A DNA stretch of 50,780 nt from contig NZ_JAUYEY010000091.1 of the NCBI RefSeq assembly GCF_030689685.1, positions 1 to 50,780 of the forward strand. The letters are read 5' to 3'. Position 1 is the stretch's first letter; each line of letters opens with the position of its first letter. Of the stretch, positions 1 through 7,972 are shown piece by piece. The notes beneath the pieces were generated by a model. The model saw only the letters and a program-made list of their open reading frames with translations, had not been told where the DNA came from and searched no databases. Source of the stretch: Polaromonas sp. (GTDB taxonomy: Bacteria; Pseudomonadota; Gammaproteobacteria; Burkholderiales; Burkholderiaceae_C). Position numbers and translations under genes: made by a program.

Positions 1-59
1 AGCATCGCTTCCTGCGCCTGAGAAAGAATCAGTGCCGCACGTCCAGATTTCCTTGCCAT
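1..59 (-). CDS. N-terminal fragment of a possible IS630-like transposase / HTH protein (cut by window edge)
   Basis: Reading leftwards from an ATG at 57-59, 19 complete codons are visible, starting MARKSGRAAL and containing a Gln-rich stretch ILSQAQEAM. A good ribosome-binding site (GGAGG, about seven bases before the ATG) supports a real start. From memory, Comamonadaceae IS630-type transposases and related helix-turn-helix proteins begin this way, but 19 residues cannot settle the family. The gene is divergent from the thioredoxin-like gene at 161. Confidence 0.4.
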   Translation of the reverse strand, partial: MARKSGRAALILSQAQEAM

Positions 60-160
60 AATCCGCCTCCGTCAAGAGTTGCAAATGAATTATGGCAATT
101 ATCTGCTATTATGTAACTTTATTGTTGGAACGAACTACTAGGGGCCTGGGCGGTTCGTGC

Positions 161-496
161 ATGGCTTTCACAAGCGTGATCACCGAGCCAGAACCCACGC
201 GGGCCGAGATCGACGCCTTGCCCGGCCCTGCGGTGCTGGAGTTCGGTACCCCGCAGTGCCAGTTTTGCCGCGCGGCGCAGCCGTTTGTCGCGGCGGCTTT
301 CGCCGGCCATGCGCTGGTTCATCACATCAAGGTCGAGGACGGTAGCGGGCGGCGTCTGGGCCGCTCCTTTGGCGTCAGGCTGTGGCCGACGCTCGTGTTC
401 CTGCGTGACGGCCGCGAGCTGGCACGACTGGTGCGCCCGGCCGGCGAGGCGGTCATTGTTCAGGCGCTGGCCAGCTTAGAACTTGTCCGTAAATAA
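161..496 (+). CDS. Thioredoxin-family protein, C-terminus altered by an inserted element
   Basis: A 111-residue thioredoxin-fold protein without a signal peptide, so probably a cytoplasmic thiol-disulfide oxidoreductase. The redox motif CQFC is at residues 33-36, preceded by EFGTPQ instead of the classical WAxWC context, and the conserved cis-proline is at Pro76 in LWPTLVF. An in-frame ATG at 92 exists, but the fold begins after the ATG at 161, which is chosen here. The last codons (ELVRK, stop at 494-496) lie inside the left terminal inverted repeat of the element at 475-752. Removing the element and one 5-bp target copy would restore the ending ASLDPPA followed by TGA. The active-site domain is therefore intact and only the last few residues changed. 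Its redox partner is unknown; trxB is 35 kb away. Confidence 0.8.
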   Translation: MAFTSVITEPEPTRAEIDALPGPAVLEFGTPQCQFCRAAQPFVAAAFAGHALVHHIKVEDGSGRRLGRSFGVRLWPTLVFLRDGRELARLVRPAGEAVIVQALASLELVRK

Positions 497-752
497 TTGA
501 GGGCCGCGTTGGGGCGCAATCGGGATGAGTTGCTCGCCAACATCACGCAGCATGGGCTGGGTGCCCATGCAAGGGATTTGGTGGGCAAATCGCCCGATTT
601 CGCCCCAACCCGAAGGGCAAACGGATTTTCGGGCGGTCTGCGGCGTTGCAAATTCAGGCAAGGCCACCAGCCTTGCCTTGGATTTTGCGCCTTGCATCCC
701 ATCCCGAATATCTATTTGCGCGACCCTCAATTATTTACGGACAAGTTCTTAG
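475..752. mobile_element. MITE-like element, 268 bp, with 24-bp perfect terminal inverted repeats and 5-bp target duplication
   Basis: The left end (480-503, beginning AACTTGTCCGTAAATAATTG) is the exact reverse complement of the right end (724-747). After one mismatch the pairing continues for CGCG. CTTAG stands immediately outside both ends (475-479 and 748-752), consistent with a 5-bp target-site duplication. The interior has no plausible transposase but is rich in secondary structure: a 17-bp inverted repeat with one mismatch (508-524 with 593-609) encloses a hairpin with arms GCATGGGC and GCCCATGC, and a further GGCAAGG/CCTTGCC hairpin follows near 658-678. The element is therefore non-autonomous and would need a transposase supplied elsewhere. 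I could not assign it to an IS family. It ends 48 bp before the RIO kinase start and may affect that promoter. Confidence 0.8.
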
Positions 753-800
753 ACCCGCCCGCCTGACCCTGCCGTCCCGGCGCCTGAGCGGCGGGGCACA

Positions 801-1670
801 ATGAGAGCCATGAAAGCACCCCCCAGACTGCAGTCCCTGATCGAAGAAGGCCTGATCGATACCGTTGTGCGCCAGCTCATGAGCGGCAAGGAAGCCATGG
901 TTTACGTGGTGCGCTGCGGCGACGAGACGCGCTGCGCCAAGATCTACAAGGAAGCCACGCAACGCAGCTTCCGCCAGGCGGTGGACTACACCGAAAACCG
1001 CAAGGTCAAGAACAGCCGCCAGGCGCGCGCCATGGCCAAAGGCACCAAATTCGGCCGGCAGGCGCAGGAGGCCGCCTGGCAAAGCGCCGAGGTCGATGCG
1101 CTGTACCGCCTGGCCGCCGCCGGCGTGCGGGTGCCCACGCCCTACAACTTTCACGACGGCGTGCTGCTGATGGAGCTGGTGACTGATGAACACGGCGATG
1201 CCGCGCCGCGCCTCAACGATGTGCTGCTCTCGCGCGAACAGGCGCTGGCCCACCATGCCATGCTGATCCGGCAGGTGGTGCGCATGCTCTGCGCCGGCGT
1301 CGTGCATGGCGACCTGTCCGAATTCAACATCTTGCTGGGCCACCAGGACGGCGTGGACGGACCGGTGATCATCGACCTGCCGCAGGCCATTGATGCGGCC
1401 GGCAACAACCATGCCGCACGCATGCTGCTGCGCGACGTGGACAACCTGCGCCACTTCTTCGGCCGGGTTGCGCCCGAACTGCTGCCGACCGATTACGGCC
1501 TGGAAATCTGGGACCTGTACCAGCGCGGCGCGCTGCAGGTGGACACGCCGCTGACCGGCCGCTTCGAACGCCGGACCGCACCGGTGGACATGGGCAGCGT
1601 GCTGCGCGAGATTGACGACGCGCGCGCTGAAGAGGCAGCGCGCCGGGTGCGCATGCAGGTGGCGGGGTAA
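801..1670 (+). CDS. RIO-type serine/threonine protein kinase
   Basis: A 289-residue protein of the RIO1/RIO kinase family (PF01163), a cytoplasmic atypical protein kinase. Visible motifs in order: the nucleotide loop GKEAMVY near residues 29-35 with the following CAKIYK lysines, the catalytic loop HGDLSEFNILL near residue 167, and the metal-binding loop IIDLPQAID near 189, where RIO kinases carry D-x-x-Q instead of DFG. Bacterial substrates of this family are poorly known. The start could also be the ATG at 810; neither has a strong Shine-Dalgarno. The upstream region is shortened to 48 bp by the inserted element at 475-752, so its native promoter may have been displaced. Confidence 0.85.
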   Translation: MRAMKAPPRLQSLIEEGLIDTVVRQLMSGKEAMVYVVRCGDETRCAKIYKEATQRSFRQAVDYTENRKVKNSRQARAMAKGTKFGRQAQEAAWQSAEVDALYRLAAAGVRVPTPYNFHDGVLLMELVTDEHGDAAPRLNDVLLSREQALAHHAMLIRQVVRMLCAGVVHGDLSEFNILLGHQDGVDGPVIIDLPQAIDAAGNNHAARMLLRDVDNLRHFFGRVAPELLPTDYGLEIWDLYQRGALQVDTPLTGRFERRTAPVDMGSVLREIDDARAEEAARRVRMQVAG

Positions 1671-1686
1671 GGGACGAAAAGCCCGT

Positions 1687-1833
1687 TTAGCGCCGTGACG
1701 ACACCACCATCCCGCCGACGATCAACAAAAATGCGATGCCGTGGTGCAGCCGGGGCCATTCGCCGAGGAAGGCGGCTGACATCAGCGCTGCAAACTGCAG
1801 CAGCGCGGCGGCGCTGCGCACGCGGCCTGCAAG
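1687..1833 (-). pseudogene. C-terminal remnant of a DMT/EamA-type transporter
   Basis: On the minus strand about 48 codons end at a TAA (1687-1689) and read like the last two helices of an EamA/DMT permease: a hydrophobic run containing LLQFAALMSAAFLGEW, then HHGIAFLLIVGGMVV and a basic tail SSRR. No start codon or upstream part of the family is recognisable before the quinone oxidoreductase start at 1898. This looks like a decayed 3' end left after a deletion. The assignment rests on the pattern of the last two helices only. Confidence 0.4.
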
Positions 1834-1897
1834 CGCTGCGGTTTCGTGGCAGGATGCAGGCCGCACCCCTCTTCAACCGTATTTCAAGGAATTCACC

Positions 1898-2893
1898 ATG
1901 GCCATGATCCGCTCCAAAGCCGTCCGTATTGACCAGCACGGGGGGCCCGAAGCGCTGAAGCTGGTGGACGTGGAGGTTGGTGAACCCGGTCCCGGCGAGA
2001 TCCGCATCCGCCACAAGGCGGTGGGTTTGAACTACATCGACGTCTACCAGCGCAGCGGCGTGTACAAGCTGCCCATGCCGCTACAGCTCGGCATGGAGGC
2101 GTCCGGCGTGGTCGAGGCCATCGGCGATGGCGTGACCCACCTGAAGGCCGGCGACCGCGCCGCCTACGCCAGCCAGCCACCCGGCAGCTACTGCGAAGTG
2201 CGCGTCCTGCCGGCCAAGTGTGTCTGCAAGCTGCCCGATGACATTTTCTTCGACACCGGCGCCGCCATGATGCTCAAGGGCCTGACCGTGCAGTACCTGC
2301 TGCGCCGCACCCAGCCCCAGGGCGGGTTGCAGGCCGGCGACCATGTGTTGTTCCATGCTGCCGCCGGCGGCGTTGGCCTGATCGCCTGCCAATGGGCCAA
2401 AGCCATGGGCCTGCAGCTCATCGGCACGGCCGGATCGGACGAAAAATGCGCGCTGGCCAAAGAGCACGGCGCAGCTTTCACCATCAATTACACGACGGAA
2501 GATTTTGTCGCCCGCGTGAAAGAGATCACCGCAGGCCAGGGGGTGAAGGTGGTTTACGACTCGGTCGGCAAGGACACCTTTCTCAAGTCGCTGGACTGCC
2601 TGCGGCCCTTTGGCCTGCTGGCCAATTTTGGCAACGCCTCGGGCAAGGTCGAGCCGCTGGACATCGGCCTGCTGGCGGCCAAAGGTTCGCTGTATGTGTC
2701 GCGTCCCACGCTGTTCACCCACCTGGCCACTCGCGAGAGCACGCAAGCCATGGCCGATGAGCTGTTCGCCATGGTCAGCAGCGGCAAGGTCAACATCCGC
2801 ATCGACCAGCGTTTTGCGCTGGCCGACGTGGCTGACGCGCACCGCTCGCTGGAAGCGCGCAAGACCACCGGTTGCACCATTCTGACGCTGTAG
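1898..2893 (+). CDS. qor: NADPH:quinone oxidoreductase (zeta-crystallin-like, MDR superfamily)
   Basis: A 331-residue zinc-free medium-chain dehydrogenase/reductase. The N-terminal GroES-like domain carries GLNYIDVYQRSGVY. The nucleotide-binding Rossmann motif AAAGGVGLIACQWAK begins near residue 152, and VYDSVGKDTF follows in the second half. Family members reduce quinones with NADPH in the cytoplasm. The start at 1898 is favoured over upstream ATGs because AAGGA (1886-1890) sits seven bases ahead and the domain begins directly (MAMIRSKAV). No zinc-binding cysteine cluster is evident, consistent with the quinone reductase branch. The downstream Nudix gene follows after six bases and may be co-transcribed. 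Confidence 0.9.
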   Translation: MAMIRSKAVRIDQHGGPEALKLVDVEVGEPGPGEIRIRHKAVGLNYIDVYQRSGVYKLPMPLQLGMEASGVVEAIGDGVTHLKAGDRAAYASQPPGSYCEVRVLPAKCVCKLPDDIFFDTGAAMMLKGLTVQYLLRRTQPQGGLQAGDHVLFHAAAGGVGLIACQWAKAMGLQLIGTAGSDEKCALAKEHGAAFTINYTTEDFVARVKEITAGQGVKVVYDSVGKDTFLKSLDCLRPFGLLANFGNASGKVEPLDIGLLAAKGSLYVSRPTLFTHLATRESTQAMADELFAMVSSGKVNIRIDQRFALADVADAHRSLEARKTTGCTILTL

Positions 2894-2899
2894 TCGCGG

Positions 2900-3706
2900 A
2901 TGGCCGGGATGGACCCGCAATGGCTTGAAGCCCTGCGCGCCAGCGGCAGGCGGGCGCCAGTGCGGCTGCGGGTGCCGCTGCTGGCCGGCGATACGGTGAT
3001 CGGCTCGGTGGAACCCGATTTTCTAAGCAAAATCAGGCTCCAGCCCATATCGGACGGGCGTGAACAGCTATCAAAAACAGAGCATTTGGGTAGCTCGGCC
3101 TGGCGTTTGCTGGGTGAGCCGACTGCCGCGCTGGGCGCGCTGGCGCTGGCCCTGCGCGAGGCCGGCCTGGCCCACGCCTGGCGTGACGAGCAGCTCGCGG
3201 TGACGGATCACCAAGGCCTGCGTATCGGCAGCGTGGAGCGGGCCGTGGTCCGCGTGCTGGGTATCTCCACCCCAGCGGTGCACCTGGTCGGACGGGCCGA
3301 GGACGGCCGCTTCTGGGTGCAGCAGCGGGCCTGGAGCAAGTCCAACGATCCCGGCATGTGGGACACGCTGATGGGCGGCATGATCAGCGGCGCCGACACC
3401 CTGGCCAGCGCACTCGGGCGCGAGACCTGGGAAGAAGCCGGCTTGCGTCTTGAGGACCTGCGCAACATCGTTCACGGTGGTCATGTCGACATCCACCGCC
3501 CCTGCGACGACGGCCACGGTGCCGGCTACGTGATCGAGCGCATCGACTGGTACCACGGCACCGTGCCGGACGGGCAGGTACCGGTCAACCAGGACGGCGA
3601 GGTTGAACGCTTCGTGCTGATGGATGCCGGCGAGATGCTGCAGAAGATGCACGCCGGTGAATTCACCCGCGAGGCAGCGCTGATCCAGGCTGCGCTGCTG
3701 GCATAA
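2900..3706 (+). CDS. Nudix hydrolase with an N-terminal DUF4743-like region
   Basis: A 268-residue protein whose C-terminal half carries a Nudix box near residues 158-181: GGMISGAD, then seven residues, then RETWEEAGL. The usual first glutamate of the box is Asp here. Such proteins hydrolyse a nucleoside diphosphate linked to another moiety; the longer form with an extra N-terminal domain is often annotated DUF4743 or thiamine-pyrophosphokinase-associated. The substrate is not predictable. Residues about 40-61 are encoded by a copy of the dispersed GCTAT repeat (3018-3083), which keeps the frame open. The gene begins six bases after qor without a clear Shine-Dalgarno, suggesting translational coupling. 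Confidence 0.8.
   Translation: MAGMDPQWLEALRASGRRAPVRLRVPLLAGDTVIGSVEPDFLSKIRLQPISDGREQLSKTEHLGSSAWRLLGEPTAALGALALALREAGLAHAWRDEQLAVTDHQGLRIGSVERAVVRVLGISTPAVHLVGRAEDGRFWVQQRAWSKSNDPGMWDTLMGGMISGADTLASALGRETWEEAGLRLEDLRNIVHGGHVDIHRPCDDGHGAGYVIERIDWYHGTVPDGQVPVNQDGEVERFVLMDAGEMLQKMHAGEFTREAALIQAALLA
3018..3083 (+). repeat. Dispersed GCTAT-palindrome repeat, copy 1 (inside Nudix gene)
   Basis: The segment runs AAGCAAAATCAGGCTCCAGC, then CCATAT, a short variable GC-rich spacer with GGGCG, and ends CAGCTATCAAAAACAGAGC. It shares the order of landmarks with the copies at 8604, 22409, 27759, 28684, 44573 and 49221 (AGC, GGCnnC, CCCnTAT, GCG, AGCTATnAAA...ATAGC). It lies in frame within the Nudix coding sequence. 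Confidence 0.65.
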
Positions 3707-3730
3707 GCGCCAACGCCTCGGGTGGGGGCC

Positions 3731-4957
3731 TTAAGACACCGCGCGGCCTATTTCCGGCCAGCGGTGGTGCAGGTAAAGCCAGGCCACCAGCCCGATCAGC
3801 ATCATCAGCAGCGAAACCGCTGCCAGCGCCACCGTGGAATGCATGATCAAAGGCGCAATCACGCCGGCCACGATGCCGTTGGCGGTGGAGCCGATAAAGG
3901 CCTGCAGCGACGAGGCCATGCCGCGCCGCTCGGGGTAAAGATCCAGCACCAGCAAGGTCACCACCGGCACCATCAAGGCCCAGCCGAACGCAAAGACAGC
4001 AATCGGAAACAGCGCCCAGGACACATGCGCCTTGAACAGCAGGTTGGCCAGCAGGTTCAGCACGGCGACCACCAGCATGATCACAAAGCCGTGGCGGATT
4101 TGCTGCTTGGGCGCGATCTTGCCGGCCAGGCGTCCGCTGAGCCAGGCGCCGGCCATGATGCCGGCAATCGTCAGCACGAAGAACCAGAAGAACTCGGTGG
4201 GGGCGAGCCCGAGGTGCCCCTCGAGGAATTCGGGCGCCGCCAGCACATAGAGAAACATGCCGTTGAAGGGCACACCGCTGGCCAGCGCCAGCAGCAGAAA
4301 ACGCGGGCTGGAGCCGAGCTGCCAGTAGCCGCGCATCAGGTGCCTGACGTTGAAAGGCTGGCGCTGCGTAATATGCAGCGTCTCCGGCAACAGCCGGTAG
4401 TTGGCGGTCCACAGCAACACGCCGACGCCGGTCAGGAACCAGAAAATCGCGTGCCAGTCCAGGTGCACAAACAGCCAGCCGCCGATGATGGGCGCAATGG
4501 CGGGCGCCACGCCGAAATAAATCGTCACCTGGCTCATCACCTTTTGCGCCTGCGCTGGCGGAAACATGTCGCGGATCACCGCGCGCGAGACCACAATGCC
4601 GGCGCCGGTGGACAGGCCCTGCAGCGCCCTGAAAAACACCAGATGCTCAATGCTTTGCGACAGCGCGCAGCCGGCCGACGCCACGGTGAACATCGCAATC
4701 CCCCACAGCACCACCGGACGGCGGCCAAAGCTGTCGGCCAGTGCCCCGTGGAACAGGTTCATGAAAGCAAAGCCGAACAGGTAGGCCGACAGCGTCTGCT
4801 GCATCTCGACCGGCGTGGCGCCGAGCGAACGCGCGATGCCGGCAAACGCCGGCAGGTAGGTGTCAATCGAAAAAGGCCCCAGCATGCCCAGCAGCGCCAG
4901 CAGCACCGCCAGCATCCAGCGCGGCGCGCGCCATAACTGGTCGGCGTTGGGGTTCAT
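3731..4957 (-). CDS. Bcr/CflA-family multidrug efflux MFS transporter
   Basis: A 408-residue inner-membrane protein with about twelve hydrophobic segments and the drug:H+ antiporter-1 pattern. The N-terminus contains LLALLGMLGPFSIDTYLPAF, typical of the Bcr/CflA group, and the loop 2-3 motif A is seen as LADSFGRRPVVLWG. RGMASSLQAF and NGIVAGVIAPL follow in the C-terminal half. Family members export compounds such as bicyclomycin, chloramphenicol or sulfonamides; the substrate cannot be read from sequence. It starts at the ATG 4955-4957, 18 bp after the end of the phosphate-cotransporter gene on the same strand, and converges on the Nudix gene. Confidence 0.87.
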   Translation of the reverse strand: MNPNADQLWRAPRWMLAVLLALLGMLGPFSIDTYLPAFAGIARSLGATPVEMQQTLSAYLFGFAFMNLFHGALADSFGRRPVVLWGIAMFTVASAGCALSQSIEHLVFFRALQGLSTGAGIVVSRAVIRDMFPPAQAQKVMSQVTIYFGVAPAIAPIIGGWLFVHLDWHAIFWFLTGVGVLLWTANYRLLPETLHITQRQPFNVRHLMRGYWQLGSSPRFLLLALASGVPFNGMFLYVLAAPEFLEGHLGLAPTEFFWFFVLTIAGIMAGAWLSGRLAGKIAPKQQIRHGFVIMLVVAVLNLLANLLFKAHVSWALFPIAVFAFGWALMVPVVTLLVLDLYPERRGMASSLQAFIGSTANGIVAGVIAPLIMHSTVALAAVSLLMMLIGLVAWLYLHHRWPEIGRAVS

Positions 4958-4975
4958 GCCGGGCCTTGCTGCAGC

Positions 4976-6640
4976 TCAGCGGGGCAGATCATCAGTCAGC
5001 ACGCTCTGGCGCAGGCGGTTCGGCGCCAGAGCGCCGGCAGAATCGAGGATCGGGTAGGCGATGGAGCAGATGTGCGAGTTGATGCGCTTCAAGTCGCTGA
5101 TCAAATCAATATGCAGCGAGCTGGTTTCTATGCTCTGCATGGTGTTGTCCGAGAGCCGGCCCAGGTGGGTGGTGGCGTAGGCGCGTTCGAGGTCGCGAAA
5201 GCGCGCTTTTTCTTCCAGCAGTTTTTGCGCATCGCGCACGCTGCCGTTCAAAAACACGCTCATGCTCAGGCGCAGGTTGTCGATCAGGCGCTGGTGCAGC
5301 TCGCAGATTTCGGCCATGCCGGCGTCCGAGAAACTGCGACCTGGCTTGATTTTCTTGTCTTCAATGTCAATCAGCACGCGCTCGACAATGTCACCGATCT
5401 GCTCCATGTTGATGGTGAAACTGATGATATCGGTCCAGCGCCGGCTTTCTTCTTCGCCCAGTGCCTCGCGCGAGATTTTGGTCAGGTAGTACTTGATGGC
5501 AGAGTACAGCTCGTCCACCGTGTCGTCCAACTTGCGCAAGTCTTCGGCCAGGCGCAGGTCGTTTTTACGGATGACCTCCAGCATGCCGATCAACATGCTT
5601 TCGACCACATCGGCCTGGTGCAGGGCTTCGCGCGCCGCGCAGGAGATTGCCAGTGACGGCGTGGCCAGCGCCGACGGGTCCAGGTGCTGAGGCCTGCCGC
5701 CGGCTTTGCCTTTGACAGGAAGCGGCAGGAGCTTTTCGACCCAGCGTGCCACCCAACGGGTAGCGCCGATAAAAGCCAGGCCGACCGCCAGGTTGAAGGC
5801 CAGGTGGAACAGCACCACCATCGTCGCGGTTGCGCCGAGGTAGGGCGACACATGGCGCAGCCACAGGCCGATGAAGGGCGCGGCGATCAGCACGCCAAGC
5901 AGCTTGAAGATCAGGTTGCCCAGCGGCACCTGCCGCACCTCGATGGCCGAACGGGCCGTGGTCAGCACCGCCAGCAGGCCGCTGCCCAGGTTGGCGCCCA
6001 GCACCAGTCCCAGCGCCACGTCTGGCGGAATCACGCCCGAGCTGGCCAGCGTGGCCGTCAGCAGCACGATGGACAGGCTGGAATACGACACCACCGCCAG
6101 CACCGCGCCCACCGTGATTTCAAGCAGCAAATCGCTGCTGAGTGTGCCCAGCAGGGCCTTGACGGCCGGGTTGGCGGTGAGCACGCCGGTCGAGTCGGTG
6201 ACCAGCCGCAGCGCCAGCAGCATCAGCCCCAGGCCGATCAAAATGCGCCCGACGCGCCCGACGTTGGTGGCCTGGCGCGAGATGAACAGCACCACGCCGG
6301 TAAAAATGAACAGCGGCGACAGCCAGGACAAATCGAACGAAAACAGCACGGCCATCAGGCTGGTGCCGATGTCGGCGCCCAGCATGACCGCCAGCGCCAG
6401 GGGCAGCGCGATCAGCCCTTTGCCGACGAAGGAAGAAACAATCAGCGCAGTGGCTGTGCTGGATTGCACCAGTGCCGTCACGCCAATACCCGACAGTGCG
6501 GCGGTGAAGCGGTTGCCGATGCTGCGCGACAGCACCTGGCGCAAATTGGCCCCGAACACGCGCAGGATGCCGGTGCGGACCAGATGGGTGCCCCAAACCA
6601 GCAGCGCTATGGCTGCCAACAGATTCAACAAATGCTTCAT
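4976..6640 (-). CDS. Na+/phosphate cotransporter family protein with C-terminal PhoU-like domain
   Basis: A 554-residue protein of the Na/Pi-cotransporter II family (PF02690 repeats). The two inverted halves are marked by QSSTATALIVSSFVGKG near residue 57 and by a degenerate second copy SYSSLSIVLLTATLASSG. About eight membrane segments occupy residues 1-310. The remainder is soluble and helical, with EEESRRWTDII and NMEQIGDIVERVL resembling PhoU. Members import phosphate with sodium, or act as general anion transporters whose PhoU domain may sense phosphate status. The start at 6638-6640 places a hydrophobic segment immediately at the N-terminus (MKHLLNLLAAIALLVWG). It stands alone with the MFS gene, not in a pho operon. 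Confidence 0.88.
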   Translation of the reverse strand: MKHLLNLLAAIALLVWGTHLVRTGILRVFGANLRQVLSRSIGNRFTAALSGIGVTALVQSSTATALIVSSFVGKGLIALPLALAVMLGADIGTSLMAVLFSFDLSWLSPLFIFTGVVLFISRQATNVGRVGRILIGLGLMLLALRLVTDSTGVLTANPAVKALLGTLSSDLLLEITVGAVLAVVSYSSLSIVLLTATLASSGVIPPDVALGLVLGANLGSGLLAVLTTARSAIEVRQVPLGNLIFKLLGVLIAAPFIGLWLRHVSPYLGATATMVVLFHLAFNLAVGLAFIGATRWVARWVEKLLPLPVKGKAGGRPQHLDPSALATPSLAISCAAREALHQADVVESMLIGMLEVIRKNDLRLAEDLRKLDDTVDELYSAIKYYLTKISREALGEEESRRWTDIISFTINMEQIGDIVERVLIDIEDKKIKPGRSFSDAGMAEICELHQRLIDNLRLSMSVFLNGSVRDAQKLLEEKARFRDLERAYATTHLGRLSDNTMQSIETSSLHIDLISDLKRINSHICSIAYPILDSAGALAPNRLRQSVLTDDLPR

Positions 6641-6653
6641 GGCTTCTCAGTCA

Positions 6654-7931
6654 CTATACGCCGGCGTTGTGTGCGATCTTTGGCTCTGCAGGGACCGTCA
6701 TGTTGCGCTTTCCAAAACCGCGCCAGGACATGACACGATTGCCAAGCACCTCAAAACTTGAGTCACCGCCATACACCACAAGACCTGGCGCGCTGCGTGC
6801 GCCAGCGTGGCGGCGAAAGCGTTCGCAGCCGCTTAACCAGTCGGTCGTGAAGGTAGTGCCGGACTTGATTTCTACCGGATGCAACAAACCCTGGTCCGCG
6901 TACAGCAGGTCAACCTCGGTGCCATGGTTGTCGCGCCAGAAGTAAATGTCAGCACTCAAGCCCTGGTTGAAGCGGTGCTTGAGGGTTTCGGCCAGCACCC
7001 AGGTTTCAAAAATGGCGCCGCGCAGGGCGTGGGTTGCCAAAGCAAGTGGACTTTCCACGCGCAGCAGGTGGCACAACAAACCGCTGTCCAGAAAGTACAG
7101 TTTGGGCATTTTGACCAGGCGCTTGCCAAAATTTTCATGCCAGGGCTGCAACAGGCGAATCACATAACTGGCCTCCAGCACACTGAGCCATTGCCTGGCG
7201 GCACTGGTGCTGATGCCGCAGTCTGCGCCCAGCGCCTGAATATTGAGTAGCTGGCCTGAGCGTGCGGCGCACATCAGGATGAAGCGCTCAAAACTTGCCA
7301 GATCGCGGACCCCCAGCACCTGCCGCACATCGCGTTCAATGTAAGTGGACAGGTAGGCCCGGTGCCAGTCAGCGGGCTCAATGCCCCGGCTACTGAGGCT
7401 GCGCCTGCGCTGGTCGTAGAGCGCCGGGTAGCCGCCCCTGAACATCAAGTCGTTCAACAAGAAGTTGGGAAGGTTGGGGGCAGTCGTCATTTCAGCCAGT
7501 GAAAGTGGCAGAAGCTCTACCAAACCGACGCGCCCGGCCAGCGACTGTGAAATGGATTCGAGCAAGCCAAATTGTTGCGACCCGGTGATGATGAAATCGC
7601 CCATGATGCCCCGGTGATCCACCGCACCTTGCAGGTAAGACAGGAGTTCGGGCGCGCGTTGTATTTCGTCAAGCACGGCACCGTGGGTGAACTGCCCCAG
7701 AAAGGCGCGCGGATCGGCCTGTGCGATGCGTCGTGTATCGACGTCTTCCAGCGTCCAGTAGAGTTTGTTTGGAAAGACTTGGCGAGCCAGCGTGGTTTTG
7801 CCGGACTGGCGTGGGCCGGTGACTGCCAGCACCGGAAAGCCATGGGCCAGGCGCTGCACAGTTGAAAGGGCAAGTCTGGGAAGAACCGCCTCAGGCGATT
7901 GGGTAACTTGGCTCGTTTCGAGAATGTTCAC
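6654..7931 (-). CDS. AAA-type ATPase with DUF4143 / PD-(D/E)xK-like C-terminus
   Basis: A 425-residue protein of the widespread AAA_14-DUF4143 group. The Walker A motif GPRQSGKTT is at residues 39-47, GAVLDEIQRAPELL is a Walker B-like segment near residue 85, and IITGSQQF is a sensor-like strand. The C-terminal domain contains TEVDLL followed by HPVEIKSG, the D...ExK pattern of restriction-endonuclease-fold proteins. The function of this family is not established; members are scattered, often accessory, and sometimes linked to stress or mobile DNA. The start codon is GTG (7929-7931), abutting the palindrome at 7932-7968, with no Shine-Dalgarno visible, so translation may be leaderless. The gene interrupts the space between lspA and the phosphate cotransporter and is probably an accessory acquisition. 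Confidence 0.85.
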   Translation of the reverse strand: MNILETSQVTQSPEAVLPRLALSTVQRLAHGFPVLAVTGPRQSGKTTLARQVFPNKLYWTLEDVDTRRIAQADPRAFLGQFTHGAVLDEIQRAPELLSYLQGAVDHRGIMGDFIITGSQQFGLLESISQSLAGRVGLVELLPLSLAEMTTAPNLPNFLLNDLMFRGGYPALYDQRRRSLSSRGIEPADWHRAYLSTYIERDVRQVLGVRDLASFERFILMCAARSGQLLNIQALGADCGISTSAARQWLSVLEASYVIRLLQPWHENFGKRLVKMPKLYFLDSGLLCHLLRVESPLALATHALRGAIFETWVLAETLKHRFNQGLSADIYFWRDNHGTEVDLLYADQGLLHPVEIKSGTTFTTDWLSGCERFRRHAGARSAPGLVVYGGDSSFEVLGNRVMSWRGFGKRNMTVPAEPKIAHNAGV

Positions 7932-7968
7932 TTGTACAATATGACTTTTAGAAAGCTATATTGTACAA
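7932..7968. promoter_or_regulatory. Perfect 11-bp inverted repeat at the ATPase start: candidate operator
   Basis: TTGTACAATAT (7932-7942) and ATATTGTACAA (7958-7968) are exact inverted copies 15 bp apart, centred in AT-rich DNA immediately upstream of the GTG start of the ATPase gene. The position would let a bound dimer or tetramer block transcription or translation initiation. The regulator is unknown; autoregulation is possible. Not a terminator: there is no U-tract and the arms are widely spaced. Confidence 0.55.
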
Positions 7969-7972
7969 CTTG

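Noticed and set aside
79..112. Promoter TTGCAA ... TATTAT ahead of the thioredoxin-like gene
   Set aside because: The spacing (22 bp) is too long for a sigma-70 promoter; not listed as a feature.
497..766. 89-residue frame inside the inverted-repeat element
   Set aside because: It is contained in the MITE interior, ends in the old thioredoxin stop and has no transposase or other motif.
3722..4936. 404-residue open frame antisense to the Bcr/CflA transporter
   Set aside because: His/Gln/Arg-rich shadow; the opposite strand has coherent membrane helices and family motifs.
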